58,736 bases of DNA from an uncultured Spirochaetaceae bacterium (GTDB lineage Bacteria; Spirochaetota; Spirochaetia; Sphaerochaetales; Sphaerochaetaceae): contig CALXYL010000014.1 in NCBI GenBank assembly GCA_944392985.1, positions 1-58,736 of the forward strand. The letters are read 5' to 3'. Below the pieces are notes generated by a model. That model searched no databases. It was not told the origin of the DNA and worked only from the letters and a program-made list of their open reading frames with translations. Shown piece after piece: positions 8,688 through 16,365 of the stretch; the first letter of the stretch is position 1, and the number at the start of each line of letters is the position of its first letter. A program made the translations under genes and the position numbers.

Positions 8688-10092
8688 ACAGCTTTCCCTC
8701 CTTTATGCCGAGTATCATGTCCGCATAGTCACGCGCAAGCTGCCTGTCATGCGTCGAGAATATCAGGGCGATACGCTTTTCCCTTGCCTGACGGCAGAGG
8801 GAATCCATTATAGCCATCGTGTTTCTCCTGTCCTGTGCGTAGGTAGGTTCATCACAGATAAGGCAGTGGCAGTCATAGGCGATCAGTGCCGCGGTCCCGA
8901 GCCTCCTCTGCTGTCCTTGGCTGAGAAGGTAAGGGGATACATCACGGTAGCGCCATAGCTTTATCGAGCGGAGTATCTCCTCGCTTTTCGACTCCGCTTC
9001 CGCCTCCCTTCTCAGGCTGGCGAGTATCTCTTCCCTGACAGTGCCGCCCACGAACTGATCCTGTGGATTCTGGGTGATGAATCCGATCCTGCCTATATCC
9101 GATCGGCGGAGGTGCTTCATGTTCCTTCCTTCAAGGATCGCTTTCCCTTCATATGGGAATATTCCTGAAAGCGTTCCGAACAGCGTGCTTTTCCCCGCTC
9201 CGCTTTCCCCGATGATCGCATATATCATCCCTCGGCGGAATGAAGCGGAAATGCCATTGAGAATCAGCTGATGTCCCCTTCTGACGGTCAGCTCCTCAAG
9301 CTCAAGCACCGTCTCCCCGGCTTCCAGAGGTTCAAGTGAGGGGGAGTAGGATCCACCGGGGGCGATGATGCCGCGGCTTTCAAGCCTTTCTGCTTCCAGA
9401 TGGGATGCATCGAGCCTTTCCTCCAGTATCTTCCCATCCTCCATCACGCATATGGAATCTGCTATCCCGATCCAGTTGTCCAGCCTGTGATCCACTGCGA
9501 GCACTCCAACGCCTTTCTCCCTGTGGAGCCTTCCTATGGCAGATGCAATCGCGCGCGCGGAATCATCATCTATGTTGGCGAATGGCTCATCGAGAAGGAG
9601 CCACTTCGGATCTATTGCAACAAGGCATGCGAGCGCGGCCTTCTGCTTCTCTCCGCCTGACAGGCTCAGGAGTGTCCTCTGCTCTAGCTCCTCGATGCCG
9701 CAGAATGAGAGGGCATGATGCAGCCTTTCCTCCATCTCCTCCTTCGGTACCGCGATGTTCTCCATGCAGAAGAGCAGCTCATTCCTCACAGTGTCCATGC
9801 AGAACTGCAGTTCAGGATTCTGGAACATCATTCCTGCAAGGCGGCACCTTTCTGGCGGTGCCAGTTCAGAGAGATCCCTTCCTTCCAGCAGCACCCGGCC
9901 CTCCAGAAGCGATCCCGCATTCTCAGGATAGAGCCCCGCCGCGATATACAGCAGCGTGGATTTGCCGCAGCCCGATGCTCCCGTGAGCACGGTGATGCCA
10001 GAGCTGTCGAAACTGCATGACAGGCCATCCAGCACTGGCTTGAGGCCCTCTGAATAGGAGAACCTCAGCCTGTCAAGGAGGATCATTCCCAT
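8662..10092 (-). CDS. ykoD: ECF transporter duplicated ATPase (YkoD-like, two ABC domains)
   Basis: 476 residues containing two fused ABC ATPase domains. The first has Walker A GASGCGKSTLL, signature LSGGEKQKAALA and Walker B WLLLDEPFAN. The second (from about residue 250) has GESGAGKSTLF, the variant signature LSQGQQRRLGTAAL and CLICDEPTYAQDR. Single-chain A1-A2 fusions of this length are the YkoD type that drives YkoE/YkoC vitamin uptake. Its ATG shares one base with the stop of the upstream ThiY-like gene. The adjacent T and S component genes complete the transporter. Confidence 0.88.
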   Translation of the reverse strand: MGMILLDRLRFSYSEGLKPVLDGLSCSFDSSGITVLTGASGCGKSTLLYIAAGLYPENAGSLLEGRVLLEGRDLSELAPPERCRLAGMMFQNPELQFCMDTVRNELLFCMENIAVPKEEMEERLHHALSFCGIEELEQRTLLSLSGGEKQKAALACLVAIDPKWLLLDEPFANIDDDSARAIASAIGRLHREKGVGVLAVDHRLDNWIGIADSICVMEDGKILEERLDASHLEAERLESRGIIAPGGSYSPSLEPLEAGETVLELEELTVRRGHQLILNGISASFRRGMIYAIIGESGAGKSTLFGTLSGIFPYEGKAILEGRNMKHLRRSDIGRIGFITQNPQDQFVGGTVREEILASLRREAEAESKSEEILRSIKLWRYRDVSPYLLSQGQQRRLGTAALIAYDCHCLICDEPTYAQDRRNTMAIMDSLCRQAREKRIALIFSTHDRQLARDYADMILGIKEGKLYEIPESSL

Positions 10093-10976
10093 CAGTCAAA
10101 ATACCTGTTGGTGTACTCGTTGCTGCGGCGATGCGAGATCACTCCGGCAAGGCACATGTAATCAGCCATCCTTTCCCACCGTTCAGGCTTTATGCGTCCC
10201 CATCTGCCTTCCTCATCGAGAAGGATGGGTGCAAGATGCTTCTGGCTTCTTATCAGGAGGGAGGCAGTCGAATCCTCCGGCATCATGTCCCTGACCTCAA
10301 GCACTGCCGCCTCCGGATCCGATGCGGCCTCGCGGTATGCATTGTCCAGCGCCCTCAGGAATCTCCTGACGGCATCCTCCTTGTTCCTGAGCGTCTCAGG
10401 TGAGGCGGCCATGGCAGGTGCGCAGAAGTCGAAGATGGGATCAATATCCCCAAGATTGAAGTAGTTGATCTCCTTCCCCGCTTCAAGAAGGACCTGGTTC
10501 TCCCAGTTCTCGTATACCCATGTGGCATCGGCTTCCTTCCCGAGCGTTGACAGGATATCACCGACATCCATGTTGATCAGCTTCACCTTTGAATAGTCTC
10601 CGCCGTCCTTCTCTACGATCCTGCCGATTGCCTTGTGGAACCATTCGGGAGACCAGTGCGTAAGTCTCTTTCCCTCAAGCTCCCTTGGCCTTGTGATTCC
10701 TGCTTCCTTCAGCGAGACGATGCCGGAATCGCATTTCTGCGTCAGCACGGCGATGCATGTCATTTCCTCCCCGTGCTCCATGCAGTCGAGCATCGATATC
10801 TCGGGGCCGCAGACGAAATCCGCATCCCCGAGGTGCATCGCGCCATGCACCTTCCCTGAGATCTCCACATCAAGACCTGCATCCCTGAACCATCCTCTCT
10901 TCTGGGCAAGAAGGAATCCTGTATGATTCGTATTCGGAAACCAGTCGAGTATTACCTTGAGCCTGTCCATCGTCAT
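10092..10976 (-). CDS. ThiY/NMT1-like pyrimidine-binding protein without signal peptide
   Basis: 294 residues of the NMT1/THI5-like periplasmic-binding-protein fold: VILDWFPNTNHTGFLLAQKRGWF at the N-terminus, then GDADFVCGPEISML, LEGKRLTHWSPE, ATWVYENWE and FDFCAPAMAAS. ThiY proteins bind N-formyl-4-amino-5-aminomethyl-2-methylpyrimidine or HMP. The protein starts directly with the first beta strand (MTMDRLKVILDW); there is no signal peptide or lipobox, so it is predicted to be cytoplasmic. It lacks the PLP lysine and CCCFC motif of yeast THI5, so it is unlikely to be the HMP-P synthase. The start overlaps the YkoE stop by 4 nt (ATGA). In Bacillus the comparable operon carries cytoplasmic YkoF instead. 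Confidence 0.8.
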   Translation of the reverse strand: MTMDRLKVILDWFPNTNHTGFLLAQKRGWFRDAGLDVEISGKVHGAMHLGDADFVCGPEISMLDCMEHGEEMTCIAVLTQKCDSGIVSLKEAGITRPRELEGKRLTHWSPEWFHKAIGRIVEKDGGDYSKVKLINMDVGDILSTLGKEADATWVYENWENQVLLEAGKEINYFNLGDIDPIFDFCAPAMAASPETLRNKEDAVRRFLRALDNAYREAASDPEAAVLEVRDMMPEDSTASLLIRSQKHLAPILLDEEGRWGRIKPERWERMADYMCLAGVISHRRSNEYTNRYFD

Positions 10977-11593
10977 TCCTCCTCTTCATCGTATACCCTG
11001 CCAATATCAGCAGAGGCCCCGATGGCATAGTTCCTGACGACGCCTGTTCTCGCCAGTGCGTTGCCAGACAGCGTACAGACCACGCCCGAGAAGAGCGCCG
11101 CGCTTATGAAGCGCACGGAAAGCTGACCGATAAGCAGGGAAGGGGAGAGTGTTATGTAGTTCAGGTAGTACAGCTCATAGCAGAAGATGAGCAATGCGGA
11201 TGCGATGCCTGCCAGAACCATGGAAATGATATTCCACTTCCTGTATCTGAATGCGGCGAATACGGCTTCTGCGCCAAGGCCCTGGATAAATCCTGTAAGC
11301 ACGACTGTCAGCCCGCCTGAATTCCCCATCAGCAGCTCTATCGCTGATGCCAGCATCTCCGTGATGAGAGCGACGCCCGGTTTCCTTATTATATATGCAG
11401 CGAGTGTAGCCGCCATGAACCAGACACCATAGATGATCTCGAATCCGAAGTTCGCAAGCCCAAATGGCGTCAATGCCGTAGAGAGTGCAAGCCCTCCCTG
11501 GAATACAGCCATGTAGACTGCCGCGAACACTACGCCAAGGATCGCCATCATTATGACATCCTTGAGCTCCCACGCTTTCCTTTCCTTTGCCAT
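10973..11593 (-). CDS. ykoE: ECF transporter S component, HMP/thiamine (YkoE-like)
   Basis: 206 residues, first gene of the operon. After a charged start (MAKERKAWELKDVIMMAI) there are about five to six transmembrane helices; the segments FGFEIIYGVWFMAATLAAYI, GLTVVLTGFIQGLGAEAVFA and FRYRKW match the YkoE family of integral-membrane substrate-capture subunits for hydroxymethylpyrimidine or thiamine. ATG 11593 is preceded by AGGAGG about 10 nt away; frame open further upstream runs into the riboswitch and is not coding. A TPP riboswitch and attenuator directly precede it. Confidence 0.88.
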   Translation of the reverse strand: MAKERKAWELKDVIMMAILGVVFAAVYMAVFQGGLALSTALTPFGLANFGFEIIYGVWFMAATLAAYIIRKPGVALITEMLASAIELLMGNSGGLTVVLTGFIQGLGAEAVFAAFRYRKWNIISMVLAGIASALLIFCYELYYLNYITLSPSLLIGQLSVRFISAALFSGVVCTLSGNALARTGVVRNYAIGASADIGRVYDEEEE

Positions 11594-11621
11594 TTCCTTA
11601 AAACCTCCTGGCAGGATGATT

Positions 11622-11653
11622 GAAAAAAGCCGCACAGCCTTCGCTGAGCGACT
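11622..11653 (-). terminator. Attenuator terminator of TPP riboswitch
   Basis: On the minus strand AGTCGC-T-CAGC, loop GAAG, GCTG-T-GCGGCT forms a strong hairpin followed by six T. It lies between the TPP aptamer and the ykoE start, the position of an expression-platform terminator that would stop transcription when TPP is bound. Confidence 0.85.
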
Positions 11654-11675
11654 TTGCGTGCAGATGTGCACGGAA

Positions 11676-11770
11676 TCTTCCCTACGATGGCATTACCCAA
11701 CAGGTTCAGAGGGTCATCGGCAGTATCATCCGATATCTCAGCCAGGTTCTCCCGGCTCCCCAGAAAAGTG
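11676..11770 (-). promoter_or_regulatory. TPP riboswitch upstream of ykoE operon
   Basis: The minus strand carries the conserved THI-box sequences in order: GGGGAGCC, GGCTGAGAT, CGATGACCCTCTGAACCTG, and GGGTAATGCCATCGTAGGGA. The flanks CTTTTC and GGGAAG can close helix P1. It is followed by an intrinsic terminator, indicating transcriptional control. It predicts that the downstream ECF operon transports a thiamine precursor or thiamine. Confidence 0.95.
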
Positions 11771-11787
11771 CGGTTTGTTTCGCTAGA

Positions 11788-11816
11788 ATTAGAGCACACA
11801 GGACTGGTTTGTTCAA
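11788..11816 (-). promoter_or_regulatory. Predicted promoter for the riboswitch-ykoE operon
   Basis: Minus-strand TTGAAC and TCTAAT separated by 17 nt resemble a sigma-70 promoter; transcription would start just ahead of the TPP aptamer. The 180 bases between this promoter and the divergent porin promoter at 11997 hold nothing recognised except a short CAATCT-GGCT-AGATTG inverted repeat. Confidence 0.55.
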
Positions 11817-11996
11817 TATCAGCCACCGAGGCATGCGCTTTCTTACCCTCACATCTCCGGCAATCTGGCTAGATTGGCTGTCAGACTGCCGAGAGAATGA
11901 CGAAAACGAACAGTTGTATACGAAACTGTATTGATAACTTAAGAAAAAAACCCTGAAAAATCGATGTAGAGCACATGTAGCGAATATGAATTTAAC

Positions 11997-12026
11997 TTGA
12001 CAACTGAATGAAGCGGTTGCTACAAT
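11997..12026 (+). promoter_or_regulatory. Strong sigma-70-type promoter of the porin-like gene
   Basis: TTGACA (perfect -35) and TACAAT (-10) are separated by 18 nt. Transcription would begin about 65 bases before the ATG at 12099. The leader then contains an inverted repeat (GGGC..GCCC around CTTCA-TTT-TGAAG, 12058-12080), which may stabilise the mRNA. Confidence 0.75.
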
Positions 12027-12098
12027 CTTTGCAAGAATAACGGAAAAGGGGATTTTCGGGCTTCATTTTGAAGTTCGCCCCAAATTTTGGAGGAAGTA

Positions 12099-13190
12099 AT
12101 GAAAAAAGTACTTGTATCTCTGCTCGTTCTCGCTCTGGCAATGTCCAGCGTATTCGCTGCAGTGAATTTCTCTGGCGAGTTCAAGGGTGGTTACCAGTTC
12201 CAGTACAAGAATGATGCTTGGACAGGACATGTTCAGGGTCAGGATGGTGATGACACCAACACAACAAAGCTCAACCTTGGCATCGCTGATGACAATGGCG
12301 TATGGTCCGTTGGAATCGAGGGTGCTCTTGTTGCTGATGGCCGTGTAACTGGTGATATCTCCATCGATATGATTAAGCTCTTCGGTATTGATTCCGACCT
12401 TTCTGTGAAGTTCGGTCTTGCTGCTAACGACGAGCAGACTGTTCTCAGGGCATATGCAAACCCGACAGGAAAGAACCTTGATAGGATCAGGACATCTGCA
12501 CCTGGCGTATGGGCAAACGTTGCTGTTGGCTATGGAGACTATGTAACTGTTCAGGTTGCTGGTTCTCCGAAGACTCTTGCGGTTGCGGATGGCGGCGATA
12601 TGAATCCCGGCGGAACAACTAATGGTAAGTATACTGGCTTTGGTGCTTGCGTAGGCGATCTTGCTATTTCTGCTCTTGGAAAGCCAATGGATGGTCTTGA
12701 GATTTCTGCTGGCTGGGTTCTCAAGGGAGATGGCCAGAACAAATCCGGAAACAAGGGAGCGTTCACAGCTGCTGTCGATGCTAATGTCGGTGCAATGGCT
12801 GAGCTCGGATTTGATCTTGGTGTTTCTGCTTCTTATATCTATGGTATTGATCCTAAGAACCATGTTGTATCCGCTGCCGTCTATGGTGGTGTCGATATGG
12901 TAGACGCATATGTTGAGTATTCTTACAACACAGTTGAAGATGCTGATCGCCAGAACTTCCTCGCAGTCGGTGCAAACTTCAACCTTGTTGAGAACATGCT
13001 CCTTGATGTCTACTTCGGTTCCAACAAGCTGTCAACCTTTGCTGACAACCTCTTCGTTGGTGGTGACATTGGCTACACAGTCAACAATGTTACATTTGCT
13101 CTTGGCGTAGAGTACAGCGCTGGTGCAAAGTCTCTTAAGTATGATAACACTGGTCTTGTTATCGTACCGACAGTTGGAGTTTCCTTCTAA
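12099..13190 (+). CDS. Major outer-membrane porin-like beta-barrel protein
   Basis: 363 residues: signal peptide MKKVLVSLLVLALAMSSVFA, then AVNFSGEFKGGYQFQ, a run of short amphipathic strands and a C-terminal VPTVGVSF ending in Phe, the usual outer-membrane assembly signal. No specific family is recognised. It has features of high expression: a near-consensus promoter, GGAGG 5 nt before ATG 12099, a narrow set of codons unlike the surrounding genes, and a strong terminator. It is probably a major surface porin; transport specificity cannot be judged. It is monocistronic. Confidence 0.85.
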   Translation: MKKVLVSLLVLALAMSSVFAAVNFSGEFKGGYQFQYKNDAWTGHVQGQDGDDTNTTKLNLGIADDNGVWSVGIEGALVADGRVTGDISIDMIKLFGIDSDLSVKFGLAANDEQTVLRAYANPTGKNLDRIRTSAPGVWANVAVGYGDYVTVQVAGSPKTLAVADGGDMNPGGTTNGKYTGFGACVGDLAISALGKPMDGLEISAGWVLKGDGQNKSGNKGAFTAAVDANVGAMAELGFDLGVSASYIYGIDPKNHVVSAAVYGGVDMVDAYVEYSYNTVEDADRQNFLAVGANFNLVENMLLDVYFGSNKLSTFADNLFVGGDIGYTVNNVTFALGVEYSAGAKSLKYDNTGLVIVPTVGVSF

Positions 13191-13216
13191 TAAGAAGCTA
13201 CAGCTTTGTAACAAAA

Positions 13217-13246
13217 ATGGCCGCAGGAAACTGCGGTCATTTCTTT
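13217..13246 (+). terminator. Intrinsic terminator of the porin gene
   Basis: ATGGCCGCAG, loop GAAA, CTGCGGTCAT forms a 10-bp stem followed by TTCTTT, 27 nt after the stop codon. Confidence 0.85.
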
Positions 13247-13302
13247 GTCTTTACCCTCCTCTGTTTTCCGCTTTTGATTCAACAAAGTATGAATCAAGAA
13301 AG

Positions 13303-13327
13303 AAGAGGATCCAGAAAGAATCCTCTT
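13303..13327 (-). terminator. Intrinsic terminator of ybaK
   Basis: Minus-strand AAGAGGAT and ATCCTCTT form an 8-bp hairpin followed by CTTTCTT, just past the ybaK stop and facing the porin terminator. Confidence 0.65.
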
Positions 13328-13348
13328 GTGTTGGATAATGATCTTCCC

Positions 13349-13822
13349 TTACGCCTCTGGCAGTTTCGTGACATCTATCCAGCCAGTGCATTCAGAGGTT
13401 TCCTCGAGCTCTGGGATTGTCAGCTTGATAGCACTGTTTCGAGTACCTGCGGCGGGGTAGACGAAGTCGTATCTTTTAAGGGATTCGTCAAGATAGACCT
13501 TCACTCCTTCCTTTGTGCCGAATGGGCATACACCTCCCACTGGATGTCCTGTAAGAGGTTCTACATCCTCCGCTCCTATCATCTTCGCTTTCTCATGGAA
13601 GGTGTCCTTGAACTTCCTGTTGTCGATTCTGGCATCTCCTGCCGCGACAATTATCACGGGGCCTGTGGAAAGGAGGAATGACATGCTTTTTGCGATCCTT
13701 CCTTCCTCAGTGTGCAGATCCGCGGCTGCTTCCTTCACAGTAGCGCTTGATTCGTCAAACAGGATGATGTCTCCATCCTTGCCGTATTTTTTTAGATGAT
13801 TCCTTGCGTTCTCCAATGACAT
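13349..13822 (-). CDS. ybaK: YbaK/EbsC-family aminoacyl-tRNA deacylase
   Basis: 157 residues, the usual size for a free-standing YbaK/ProX-like editing domain. Motifs include SATVKEAAADLHTEEGRIAKS, VAAGDARIDNRKF, and the glycine loop TGHPVGGVCPFG. The lysine of GRIAKS corresponds to the conserved family lysine used for deacylation. Such proteins hydrolyse misacylated tRNA, typically Cys-tRNA(Pro) or Ala-tRNA(Pro), in the cytoplasm. Monocistronic, ending at its own terminator; divergent from the ATPase gene. Confidence 0.9.
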   Translation of the reverse strand: MSLENARNHLKKYGKDGDIILFDESSATVKEAAADLHTEEGRIAKSMSFLLSTGPVIIVAAGDARIDNRKFKDTFHEKAKMIGAEDVEPLTGHPVGGVCPFGTKEGVKVYLDESLKRYDFVYPAAGTRNSAIKLTIPELEETSECTGWIDVTKLPEA

Positions 13823-13957
13823 GCCTTGATTCTACTCCTTTCTGCTTCCTTGTTTCATCTGCCTGTTGTGAGGTTTTTGATATCTGGATGAAATTGATTA
13901 TAAAAATCGATAGTAGTAGTTACGAATTTTGTAATATAATGTCAGTAGAGGTTTCAT

Positions 13958-15130
13958 ATGGAGAATTATGTACAGCGCATCATAGACATTCAGAACAGAT
14001 TGAGGAATAGGTCCATGTTCCTTTTCGGTCCGAGGCAGACGGGAAAAAGCTCTCTGATCAGCAATCAGATCCAGGATGATGTGAAGCTGTCATGGTCGCT
14101 TCTTAATGCAAGGATAAGACGGAGGTGCCAATCCGATCCTGGGGTTCTTCGTGATGAGCTTGAGACGAGAGGAATCCGCGATGGTCTTGTAATCATCGAT
14201 GAGATACAGAAAGTTCCTGAGCTCTTGGATGAAGTTCATCTTCTGATTGAGGAAACTGGCATAAGATTCCTTCTGACGGGCTCAAGCGCAAGGCGGCTCA
14301 AGGAACAAGGCGTGAATCTCCTTGGAGGAAGGGCTGGAAAGATGAATCTCCATCCATTTGTCTGGCCGGAGATCAGAGAGTTCAATCCAACGCTGGACAG
14401 GATTCTGCAATATGGGATGCTTCCCTCCGTGTTCCTTTCCGATACCCCTGATGATGTTCTTGATGATTACATCAATGTCTACCTTCAGGAAGAAATTGCC
14501 GGAGAAGGGCTTGTAAGACAGCTTCCGAAGTTTGAACGCTTTTTAGAGGTTGCAGCCCTTACCAATGCGGAAGAGATAAATTACTCCAATATCGCAAGTG
14601 ATGTGATGATGAGCAGAGTCTCCATAGCTGAATGGTACGGCATCCTCTATGACACGATAATAGGCTTCTCTGTCCCTCCGTATACGAAAACGAAGAAAAG
14701 AAAGGCTGTTGAGACTGAGCGTTTCTACTACTTTGATGTCGGGCTTGTCCGTTTCCTCCTCGGGCTTGGTGATCTTGTTGATACTCAGACTGAATACGGC
14801 AAGCTGTTTGAGACCTACATCGCTGAAGAGTTATCAGCATACCTCGACTATAACAAGCGGAAGGAGAAACTCTCATACTGGCGTACTCGTCAGTCTTCAT
14901 TTGAAGTGGACTTCGTGATCGGTGATGAAGTTGCCATTGAGACAAAGACAACGAAGCTCGTGAATGAGAAGAAGGATCTCAGGGGTCTTAGAGCGTTGAA
15001 GGAAGAAGGTATATTCAAGAAGTACATCGTAGTCTCCAGGGACAGCATCGCAAGGACGACAGATGATGGGATAACACTTCTTCCATGGAATCTTTTCCTT
15101 TCATGGCTCTGGGACGGGAAGATCCTCTAA
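13958..15130 (+). CDS. AAA ATPase with C-terminal DUF4143 domain
   Basis: 390 residues. The N-terminal AAA_14 domain has Walker A FGPRQTGKSSL, Walker B LVIIDEIQKVPEL and sensor LLTGSSARRLK. The C-terminal DUF4143 part contains YFDVGLVRFLLGL and EVDFVIGDEVAIETK, which resembles a PD-(D/E)XK-type fold (EVDF then ETK). The role of this widespread accessory family is not established. A TATAAT box at 13935-13940 and GAGG before the ATG suggest it has its own promoter. It stands alone between ybaK and the heat-shock operon. Confidence 0.88.
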   Translation: MENYVQRIIDIQNRLRNRSMFLFGPRQTGKSSLISNQIQDDVKLSWSLLNARIRRRCQSDPGVLRDELETRGIRDGLVIIDEIQKVPELLDEVHLLIEETGIRFLLTGSSARRLKEQGVNLLGGRAGKMNLHPFVWPEIREFNPTLDRILQYGMLPSVFLSDTPDDVLDDYINVYLQEEIAGEGLVRQLPKFERFLEVAALTNAEEINYSNIASDVMMSRVSIAEWYGILYDTIIGFSVPPYTKTKKRKAVETERFYYFDVGLVRFLLGLGDLVDTQTEYGKLFETYIAEELSAYLDYNKRKEKLSYWRTRQSSFEVDFVIGDEVAIETKTTKLVNEKKDLRGLRALKEEGIFKKYIVVSRDSIARTTDDGITLLPWNLFLSWLWDGKIL

Positions 15131-15175
15131 GGGCTTTCCTTTTTGTCCCGGAATGCATGTCAATGGCAAGTCGGT

Positions 15176-15190
15176 GGGTCATTTTGACCC
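15176..15190 (+). promoter_or_regulatory. Perfect dyad, possible enhancer-binding-protein site
   Basis: GGGTCA-TTT-TGACCC is a perfect inverted repeat about 107 bases upstream of the sigma-54-type promoter. That distance is usual for the upstream activator sites of sigma-54 systems. It could instead be a weak hairpin at the end of the ATPase transcript, but no T-run follows. The remainder of 15131-15296 holds no other recognised element. Confidence 0.4.
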
Positions 15191-15296
15191 GGATTCGTTG
15201 GCAGAATGTGATGATGTGCCGGAATGATCCGTGGAATGAGTGGCTGTAAGAGGTTTGCCCTTTTGTAATTATCTGTATTGTAATCAATTGCTGTAT

Positions 15297-15313
15297 TTGG
15301 CACGGATTGTGCA
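15297..15313 (+). promoter_or_regulatory. Sigma-54-type promoter for the hsp20 pair
   Basis: TTGGCACGGATTGTGCA contains GG and GC separated by exactly 10 nt and matches the RpoN consensus TTGGCACG-N4-TTGCA at all but one position. It lies 56 bases before the first hsp20 ATG. No good sigma-70 promoter is seen in the same gap. Confidence 0.65.
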
Positions 15314-15368
15314 TGTATGTTTGTGTCCCGATAGGACAATGAATATGGATATACAAGGAGGCCTTGAT

Positions 15369-15797
15369 ATGGCACACGATGTAACCAGATACAATGACAA
15401 GAGAAGGGATCTTTCCTTCTTCGATGATTTCTTTGACACGATGCTTGGAGCATGGGACAACTACTCTTCACGCGTTCCCGCTGTTGATATCGAGGAGACG
15501 GGTGAGGCGTTCATCATAAAGGCAGAGATGCCGGGCTTCGATGAGAAGAATGTGAGCATCACCGTTGACAAACATGTCCTCCGCATCTCCGGTTCTGTTG
15601 ATGAGGAGTCGGCGGATGGCAGGAAGTACCTTGTCAAGGAGCGCAGGCATGAGGCGTTTGATAGGTCATTCAGCCTTCCTGATGGACTTGATGAGAGCGC
15701 GATAAGCGCATCGTTCGAGAATGGCATCCTCACTGTCACGCTTCCGAAGAAGCCGGAAGAGCAGCCGAAGAGGATTGAGGTGAAGATCGGCAGATAA
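15369..15797 (+). CDS. Small heat-shock protein, Hsp20 family (first)
   Basis: 142 residues. A short N-terminal segment (RRDLSFFDDFFDTML) is followed by an alpha-crystallin domain from PAVDIEETGEAFIIKAEMPGF through ENGILTVTLPKK, with the usual C-terminal extension ending IEVKIGR. These ATP-independent chaperones bind unfolding proteins in the cytoplasm. ATG 15369 has AAGGAGG 7 nt upstream; the frame continues upstream but without similarity. It is followed 22 nt later by a second hsp20, so the two form an operon, apparently under sigma-54 control. Confidence 0.9.
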   Translation: MAHDVTRYNDKRRDLSFFDDFFDTMLGAWDNYSSRVPAVDIEETGEAFIIKAEMPGFDEKNVSITVDKHVLRISGSVDEESADGRKYLVKERRHEAFDRSFSLPDGLDESAISASFENGILTVTLPKKPEEQPKRIEVKIGR

Positions 15798-15819
15798 GCC
15801 GCATATTGGAGGGATTAGG

Positions 15820-16251
15820 ATGAGATACGTTATAACAAGGGCTTCAATGCCGCACCTTTCGGACACAGATGCGTTCTTCAATGATTTCTTCGTCGGGCCG
15901 TCGTCGAAGAAGATCCCGCCTGTGGATATCTACTCGACTGCGTCAGCCTATGTGATCGAGGCGGAGACTGCCGGATACAGCGAGAAGGACATCAAGGTGG
16001 TGCTCAAGGACAATGTCCTCACGATCTCCACGGAGGAAAGCTGGAAGGAGAGGCGTGAGAGGGAGAAGGAAAGGAAGAGCATGATCGTCTCTGAGATCCG
16101 CCTGCCTGAGTTCTCCCGCTCGTTCAGGCTTCCCGAGGATGCCGATGCTGAGAACATCGCAGCAGAGTGCAGGAATGGAGTCCTTGCCGTGACGATACCG
16201 CGCCTCAAGCCCGCCGTGCCTTCGAGGATCGAGGTGAAGATCGGCAAATAA
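15820..16251 (+). CDS. Small heat-shock protein, Hsp20 family (second)
   Basis: 143 residues. The alpha-crystallin domain runs from PPVDIYSTASAYVIEAETAGY to CRNGVLAVTIPR and ends SRIEVKIGK, almost the same tail as its neighbour. It differs in a charge-rich middle loop (SWKERREREKERKSM). It is presumably a duplicated partner that co-assembles with the first protein. GGAGG is placed ahead of the ATG, and a strong terminator follows. Confidence 0.9.
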   Translation: MRYVITRASMPHLSDTDAFFNDFFVGPSSKKIPPVDIYSTASAYVIEAETAGYSEKDIKVVLKDNVLTISTEESWKERREREKERKSMIVSEIRLPEFSRSFRLPEDADAENIAAECRNGVLAVTIPRLKPAVPSRIEVKIGK

Positions 16252-16268
16252 GCCGATAGAGAGTGAAG

Positions 16269-16298
16269 CGCTGCCAGCAGTATTGCCGGCAGCGTTTT
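16269..16298 (+). terminator. Intrinsic terminator of hsp20 operon
   Basis: CGCTGCC-A-GCA, loop GTAT, TGC-C-GGCAGCG followed by TTTT. Confidence 0.85.
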
Positions 16299-16365
16299 CT
16301 ACATACATGGGCATGCCCTTTCATCATCAGCCTGCTTTTCGCTATACTTCCAGAAAGAGGTTGAT

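Noticed and set aside
10092-10976. THI5-type HMP-P synthase
   Set aside because: The PLP-binding Lys and the CCCFC motif are missing; the sequence follows ThiY-type binding proteins.
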